Of a stretch of DNA of 9,637 nt, positions 5,517 to 9,637 are shown one piece after another. Numbering within the stretch: position 1 is the stretch's first letter; each line of letters starts with the position of its first letter. The DNA is from CAYXGE01 sp964464435 (GTDB lineage: Bacteria; Pseudomonadota; Gammaproteobacteria; Burkholderiales; Methylophilaceae). A program made the position numbers and the translations under genes. The notes below the pieces were generated by a model, which was not told where the DNA came from, did no database searches, and saw only the letters and a list, made by a program, of their open reading frames with translations. The stretch spans positions 1-9,637 of the forward strand of contig CAYXGE010000069.1 in NCBI GenBank assembly GCA_964464435.1, read 5' to 3'.

Positions 5517-6510
5517 TGATGGTGCCAAAAGAAATTTTCAAAGCCTACGACATTCGCGGCATTGTGGGCAAAAGTCTCACACCTGAAATTGTAGAGGCCA
5601 TAGGTCATGCCATAGGTAGCGAAACGCAAGAGCGCAAACAAACCACCATTTGCGTGGGCTACGATGGCCGCCTCTCTGGGCCAGAATTAGCCGCAGCGCT
5701 ATCACGCGGCATACGCAAAGCGGGAATAGACGTGATTAACCTGGGCCTAGTTGCTACTCCAGTCGTGTATTTTGCCGCGCATCACCTTAACACGCACTGC
5801 GGTGTGATGGTCACAGGCAGCCATAACCCGCCCGATTACAACGGCCTAAAAATGGTGTTGGCGGGTGAAACGCTGTCTGGTGAAACCATACAAAACCTCC
5901 GCAAGCGCATAGAAACTGGCAACTTATCGCAAGGCGCAGGCAAAGAAACCAGCTACCATATTGATGACGACTATATCGCCAAAATTGCTTCGCATATCAA
6001 ATTAGCACGCCCTATGAAAATCGCCGCTGATTGCGGCAATGGGGTAGCTGGCGCATTTGCTAAAAAACTGTATGAAGCACTGGGATGCCAAGTGCAAGAG
6101 CTGTTTTGTGAGGTAGATGGTCACTTTCCTAATCACCACCCCGACCCATCTGTGCCAGAAAACTTAGAAGATTTAATCCACGCCCTTAAAACAGGCGATG
6201 CTGAAATCGGCCTTGCCTTTGATGGCGATGGCGACCGTTTAGGGGTTGTGACTAAAGAAGGCAATATCATTTACCCAGACCGCCAATTATTGCTGTTTGC
6301 CGAAGATGTACTCAAACGCGAACCTAGTGCCACCATTATTTACGACGTGAAATCGACCCGCAATTTAGCCCCGTGGATTAAAGCGCGTGGCGGCAATCCA
6401 CTGATGTGGAAAACAGGCCATTCATTGGTGAAAGCCAAAATGAAAGAAACAGGCGCTGCGCTAGCAGGTGAAATGAGCGGCCATGTATTCTTTAAAGAAC
6501 GCTGGTACGG
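5516..6510 (+). CDS. algC: Phosphomannomutase/phosphoglucomutase AlgC-type, cut by the assembly gap
   Basis: This is the N-terminal ~331 residues of an alpha-D-phosphohexomutase that interconverts mannose-6-P/mannose-1-P or glucose-6-P/glucose-1-P, feeding GDP-mannose, LPS core and exopolysaccharide synthesis. Visible motifs: FKAYDIRGIVG (8-18), the phosphoserine loop TGSHNPPDYNG (100-110, S102), the metal loop DGDGDR (236-241) and the sugar-specificity loop GEMSGH (318-323). Family members have about 460 residues, so roughly 130 residues (the end of domain 3 and the phosphate-binding domain 4) are lost in the N-run at 6511; this is a sequencing gap rather than a natural truncation. The frame starts ATG-ATG at 5516, overlapping the iscX stop, and either ATG may be used. 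The GEMSGH form points to the dual-specificity AlgC group rather than phosphoglucosamine mutase. Confidence 0.92.
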
Positions 6511-6610
6511 NNNNNNNNNNNNNNNNNNNNNNNNNNNNNNNNNNNNNNNNNNNNNNNNNNNNNNNNNNNNNNNNNNNNNNNNNNNNNNNNNNNNNNNNNN
6601 NNNNNNNNNN
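6511..6610. other. Assembly gap (100 N)
   Basis: Exactly 100 unknown bases, the usual placeholder for a scaffold gap of unknown size. The left flank needs about 130 more algC codons plus a stop, and the right flank needs the start of the protease gene, so the true gap must exceed 100 bp, probably at least 400-500 bp, and might hide further genes. The open frame running across it in phase is chance. Confidence 0.97.
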
Positions 6611-7018
6611 GACCAAGCACTCAACCCCAATAAAGCTAGCACATTGGGTGAAGCACAAAGCGTGACGCTACAACGCGGTTTAGATGGGCATTATCGTGCA
6701 GAAGCCTTTATTAATGGGCAAAAGGTAGATGTATTGGTAGATACAGGTGCTACGGGTGTGGCCATTTCACAGAAAATTGCACGTCAGCTAGGGCTTTCTA
6801 GCAATACGGCGATTGGTACCAGCACCGCTAATGGCGATGCAGTTGCTTATTTAACCCGTTTAGACTCTGTGAAAATTGGTGGCGTAGAAGCACATGATGT
6901 TGCCGCCACCATTGCACCAGGATTACAAGGCGATGTATTGCTTGGCATGTCTTTTTTAGGGCGTATGGACGTGCGACTCTACAAAGGCGAAATGACCATT
7001 AAGCAGGTGAATGATTAA
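6611..7018 (+). CDS. Retropepsin-like (clan AA) aspartic protease, C-terminal part
   Basis: The 135 visible residues carry the single-domain aspartic protease pattern: INGQKVDVLVDTGATGVAISQKIARQLGL at about 35-63 of the fragment, with the catalytic DTG at 44-46, and GDVLLGMSFLGRMDV at 107-121, the hydrophobic-Gly motif that closes the fold. It resembles the bacterial clan AA family modelled as TIGR02281, whose members usually have an N-terminal membrane or signal segment and would work as dimers in the periplasm. Such a segment would be in the gap and cannot be checked. The start codon is missing. The gene ends in TAA at 7016-7018, overlapping by 4 bp the end of the convergent diguanylate cyclase gene. 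Substrates are not known to me. Confidence 0.85.
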   Translation, partial: DQALNPNKASTLGEAQSVTLQRGLDGHYRAEAFINGQKVDVLVDTGATGVAISQKIARQLGLSSNTAIGTSTANGDAVAYLTRLDSVKIGGVEAHDVAATIAPGLQGDVLLGMSFLGRMDVRLYKGEMTIKQVND

Positions 7019-7791
7019 GCCTGATTAAACACCATGGTTTGATTTCTGCCAGCCTTTTTAGCTTGATATAAGGCTTTATCGGCGCGATGCAACAGGGTTT
7101 CAAGCGGAGTGACTGATTCTGGCGACATATGCGCTACACCAATGCTGGCGGTAATACAAAAGCTCTGACCATCGTAATCAAACTCTTTATCGCGCAAGGC
7201 GGCATGAATGCGCTCAGTAAAAAACGTAGCTTCTTCTAGCGTAGCGCCAAACATACAAAACAAAAATTCTTCACCGCCTATGCGCCCTACCAAATCACTG
7301 CCTCTGGTGTTTTCTTTAAGCGTAACCCCAAGCTCTTTTAACACGGTATCTCCAGCGCCGTGCCCATATTGATCGTTGATTTTCTTAAAGAAATCCACAT
7401 CCACCATCAACATCACCAAAGGTTGTGACTCACGCTGCGCTAATTGATGCAATTGTGCCGCGCGCGTAATCATGGCACCTCGGTTTAGCAAGCCTGTTAA
7501 GGTATCAGTGGTTGCTAGTTTGCGCATTTCTGATTCTAAACGATGAATTTGAAACACCAGCCCAACTAGGCTATAACTCACAATTGGCGCGACTATCAGT
7601 GGCACTATAACAGCAGTGCCTACAATGATGCGCCAATCTAGATGGTTTAGATTGGCGCCTCCTGCACCCATGGTAATGAATACGGTTAATACCACAGACA
7701 ACAATATTGAAATAACTGTTATCAATAATATTGTATTAAAGCCCCCAAGCTTTAATACTAAGCTCTTAAAATCTTTAATTTTTTTTGCCAA
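7015..7791 (-). CDS. Membrane-anchored diguanylate cyclase (GGDEF domain)
   Basis: The 258-residue protein makes the second messenger c-di-GMP from two GTP. Two transmembrane segments (about 19-41 and 55-80) flank a short periplasmic loop of roughly 13 residues, too small for a classical sensor domain. A helical linker (81-93) leads to the GGDEF domain (about 94-255) with DTLTGLLNR (96-104), the metal-binding DVDFFKKIND (131-140), the active site GGEEF (172-176) and an inhibitory I-site RGSD (163-166) five residues before it. Catalysis and product feedback therefore both look intact. The start is TTG at 7791 with AGGGGG 5 nt upstream; no upstream ATG fits. It begins 20 nt after the pgm stop, so it is probably cotranscribed with pgm. 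Its output may affect exopolysaccharide or motility, but no receptor lies in this window. Confidence 0.95.
   Translation of the reverse strand: MAKKIKDFKSLVLKLGGFNTILLITVISILLSVVLTVFITMGAGGANLNHLDWRIIVGTAVIVPLIVAPIVSYSLVGLVFQIHRLESEMRKLATTDTLTGLLNRGAMITRAAQLHQLAQRESQPLVMLMVDVDFFKKINDQYGHGAGDTVLKELGVTLKENTRGSDLVGRIGGEEFLFCMFGATLEEATFFTERIHAALRDKEFDYDGQSFCITASIGVAHMSPESVTPLETLLHRADKALYQAKKAGRNQTMVFNQA
7630..7658. repeat. Perfect 11-bp inverted repeat inside the diguanylate cyclase gene
   Basis: GCGCCAATCTA (7630-7640) and TAGATTGGCGC (7648-7658) are perfectly complementary around a 7-base loop. The repeat lies in codons for the short periplasmic loop between the membrane segments. No T-run follows on either strand, so it is not an intrinsic terminator. 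It could fold in the mRNA or be coincidental. Confidence 0.5.
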
Positions 7792-7796
7792 AACAA

Positions 7797-7802
7797 CCCC
7801 CT
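7797..7802 (-). promoter_or_regulatory. Strong Shine-Dalgarno fixing the TTG start of the diguanylate cyclase
   Basis: AGGGGG on the minus strand begins 8 nt after the pgm stop and ends 5 nt before the TTG at 7791. It supports the rare start codon and independent translation of the second gene in the pgm operon. Confidence 0.65.
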
Positions 7803-7810
7803 AAAGTTAT

Positions 7811-9442
7811 TTATGTAATGACAGTTGGTGTGTTCCGCCCCGTTCTTTTAAAAAGTTCTGACATTTCTAATGCTATTTGAATCATCTCAGCCAGCGCAAC
7901 TTGGGCATCTAAATCATGTTTTGCACTATCTGGCTCAAATGCCTCAAGATAAATGCGCAAGGTTGCTCCCTCAGTGCCTGTGCCAGATAACCTAAACACA
8001 ATACGTGAGCCATCCGTAAATAAAATACGCAAACCTTGCTTGGTGCTCACCGAGCCATCAATCGGGTCGGTGTAGCTAAAATCGTCACATTGGCTCACAG
8101 TATAACGCCCAAACGTTTTGCCTTGAAGTGCTGCAAAACTTTCGCGCAAATGGCTAATCACACCATTAGCCGCCTCTAGTGGCAGGTCTTCATAATCATG
8201 CCGTGAGTAAACATTACGGCCAAACTGCAACCAATGTCGTTTAACAATCTGCTCAACCGATTGCCGTTTAATGGCCAAGATATTTAGCCAAAACAACACC
8301 GCCCATAAGCCATCTTTTTCACGCACATGGTTGCTACCTGTGCCAAAGCTTTCTTCACCGCACAGCGTCACTTTGTCTGCATCCATTAAATTGCCAAAAA
8401 ACTTCCAACCAGTGGGGGTTTCATAACAAGGAATATCTAACGATTGCGCCACTTTATCTACCGCCGCGCTAGTTGGCATTGAGCGCGCAACACCAGCAAT
8501 GCCCTGTGCATAGCCTTTTGCCAAACGCGCATTGGCGGCAATTAAGGCTAAACTATCAGATGGCGTGACAAAAAAGTGCTTACCCAAAATCATATTGCGG
8601 TCACCATCGCCATCTGATGCCGCGCCAAAATCGGGCGCATTGTCACCATATAAAATCTCAACTAATTCATGCGCATAAGTCAGGTTAGGGTCAGGGTGAC
8701 CATTACCAAAATCAGGCAAGGGCACAGCATTCATAATGCTATCTGCTGGCGCACCCAGTTGGTTAATAAAAATCTCTTTTGCATATGGCCCTGTTACAGC
8801 GTGCATGGCATCAAATTTCATTCTAAAACCAGAAGCCAATAACTTTTTAATTTCTGCAAAATCAAACAACTCTGCCATAAGCGCCGCGTAATCTGCCACC
8901 GCGTCAATCACTTGCACCGTCATACCCGCTAAATCTGTTTCACCCAACGTATCTAAGGCCACATCAGGCGCATCTACTAGTTTGTATTGGCTAATGGTTT
9001 TAGACTTTTCAAAAATAGCTTCAGTAATTTTTTCAGGCGCTGGGCCACCATTTTGGGTGTTGTACTTAATACCAAAATCACCCTCTGGCCCACCTGGGTT
9101 GTGGCTTGCAGAGAGAATAATGCCGCCATAAGTGTTGTATTTTCTAATCACGCATGAAGCCGCAGGCGTAGACAAAATACCCCCCTGCCCCACCAGCACG
9201 CGGCCAAAACCATTGGCCGCCGCCATTTTTAAAATAATCTGTATTGCCTCACGGTTAAAATAACGGCCATCACCGCCTAAGGTCAGCGTAGCGCCTTTAG
9301 GCACCGCTATCGTATCAAAAATACTCTGCACAAAATTTTCAAGATAATGAGCGGCTTGAAACGCCTTTACCCGTTTGCGTAAACCTGAAGTACCGGGTTT
9401 TTGGTCTAAAAAAGGCGTGGTTGAAACAATGCGCAGTGCCAT
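7811..9442 (-). CDS. pgm: Phosphoglucomutase, alpha-D-glucose phosphate-specific
   Basis: This cytoplasmic enzyme interconverts glucose-1-phosphate and glucose-6-phosphate, linking glycolysis with glycogen and UDP-glucose synthesis. At 543 residues it is complete and belongs to the long PGM1-like group, with the N-terminal QKPGTSGLRKRV at 14-25. Motifs: phosphoserine loop SASHNPGG (111-118, S113), metal loop DGDGDR (277-282), ETPTGWKFF (341-349), sugar loop CGEESFGTGS (361-370) and the C-terminal phosphate-binding FRLSGTGTEGATLRIY near residue 480. The ATG at 9442 has AAGAG about 9 nt upstream. It is the first gene of a two-gene unit with the diguanylate cyclase and diverges from the tRNA gene. 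A promoter of its own must lie in 9443-9530; only a weak TATTAT (9496-9491 on the minus strand) is visible. It is distinct from the AlgC-type mutase 1.3 kb away. Confidence 0.96.
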   Translation of the reverse strand: MALRIVSTTPFLDQKPGTSGLRKRVKAFQAAHYLENFVQSIFDTIAVPKGATLTLGGDGRYFNREAIQIILKMAAANGFGRVLVGQGGILSTPAASCVIRKYNTYGGIILSASHNPGGPEGDFGIKYNTQNGGPAPEKITEAIFEKSKTISQYKLVDAPDVALDTLGETDLAGMTVQVIDAVADYAALMAELFDFAEIKKLLASGFRMKFDAMHAVTGPYAKEIFINQLGAPADSIMNAVPLPDFGNGHPDPNLTYAHELVEILYGDNAPDFGAASDGDGDRNMILGKHFFVTPSDSLALIAANARLAKGYAQGIAGVARSMPTSAAVDKVAQSLDIPCYETPTGWKFFGNLMDADKVTLCGEESFGTGSNHVREKDGLWAVLFWLNILAIKRQSVEQIVKRHWLQFGRNVYSRHDYEDLPLEAANGVISHLRESFAALQGKTFGRYTVSQCDDFSYTDPIDGSVSTKQGLRILFTDGSRIVFRLSGTGTEGATLRIYLEAFEPDSAKHDLDAQVALAEMIQIALEMSELFKRTGRNTPTVIT

Positions 9443-9465
9443 GATAAAACTCTTTTACGATGAAA

Positions 9466-9495
9466 TTGGTTACAAAGGAACTTGATTGATATAAT
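9466..9495 (+). promoter_or_regulatory. Sigma-70 promoter of the tRNA-Lys gene
   Basis: A perfect -10 TATAAT (9490-9495) is preceded, 18 bp upstream, by TTGGTT (9466-9471) as a -35. A GC-containing discriminator follows. Transcription would start near 9502, leaving a leader of about 37 nt that can form a small AAGCT-TTTT-AGCTT hairpin (9519-9532), presumably removed during tRNA maturation. Confidence 0.6.
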
Positions 9496-9538
9496 ACGCT
9501 CTCTGCAAAGGAGTTCTCAAGCTTTTTAGCTTATCAAT

Positions 9539-9614
9539 GGGGGAATAGCTCAGTTGGTAGAGCAGCGGACTCTTAATCCGTTTGTCCGGGGTTCGATCCC
9601 CCGTTCCCCTACCA
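9539..9614 (+). tRNA. tRNA-Lys (anticodon CUU)
   Basis: All four arms fold in the 76 nt. The acceptor stem pairs GGGGGAA with TTCCCCT (G1-U72 is a wobble). The D arm is GCTC-AGTTGGTA-GAGC. The anticodon stem GCGGA/TCCGT encloses the loop CTCTTAA with CUU at 34-36 (reads AAG). The variable loop is TTGTC. The T arm is CGGGG-TTCGATC-CCCCG. Discriminator A73 and the CCA end (9612-9614) are encoded. It has its own upstream promoter; no terminator is visible before the window ends. Confidence 0.96.
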
Positions 9615-9637
9615 AACCATCAAATTACGCAGTTTTT

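Noticed and set aside
5516..7018. A phosphomannomutase-aspartic protease fusion protein
   Set aside because: The join lies wholly inside 100 N, and both partners lack the parts expected at that junction.

Overview
The window reads as draft chromosomal sequence of a Gram-negative proteobacterium with moderate to low GC. The gene families and the glyA-nrdR-ribD order fit Betaproteobacteria, possibly the methylotrophic Methylophilaceae; that placement comes from gene content and familiarity, not from a search. There are no phage, transposon or CRISPR features. One run of exactly 100 N (6511-6610) is an assembly gap, and the long reading frame that appears to cross it is an artefact joining two unrelated genes.

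Left part (1-4872), all on the minus strand: the start of mtnA (methionine salvage) runs off the left edge. A 228-bp AT-rich intergenic region then holds three clustered DnaA-box-like 9-mers and a hairpin that can terminate the next operon. That operon is tightly packed and transcribed leftward: glyA (serine hydroxymethyltransferase), nrdR (ribonucleotide reductase repressor), an unrecognised single-pass membrane protein, ribD (riboflavin synthesis) and a yjjV-like tatD hydrolase, with gaps of 3-13 nt. It links one-carbon/folate, deoxynucleotide and flavin supply.

The 449-bp region between glyA and iscX (4873-5321) is the most interesting part. On the plus strand it carries a dyad-symmetric, activator-like site, an IHF-like site, a strong sigma-54 promoter match (TGGCATG-N4-TTGCA) and, about 30-75 bp past the predicted start, a strong bipartite intrinsic terminator. 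Together these predict a roughly 75-nt sigma-54-dependent small RNA. A separate sigma-70-like -10 element beyond the terminator can serve iscX.

Middle part (5322-7018), plus strand: iscX (Fe-S assembly) overlaps by one base an AlgC-type phosphomannomutase/phosphoglucomutase, which is cut by the gap. Beyond the gap is the C-terminal part of a retropepsin-like aspartic protease.

Right part (7015-9614): a membrane GGDEF diguanylate cyclase and a full-length alpha-glucose-specific phosphoglucomutase lie on the minus strand as a probable pgm-dgc operon, pairing a sugar-phosphate enzyme with c-di-GMP synthesis. Diverging from pgm is a tRNA-Lys(CUU) gene with its own promoter.
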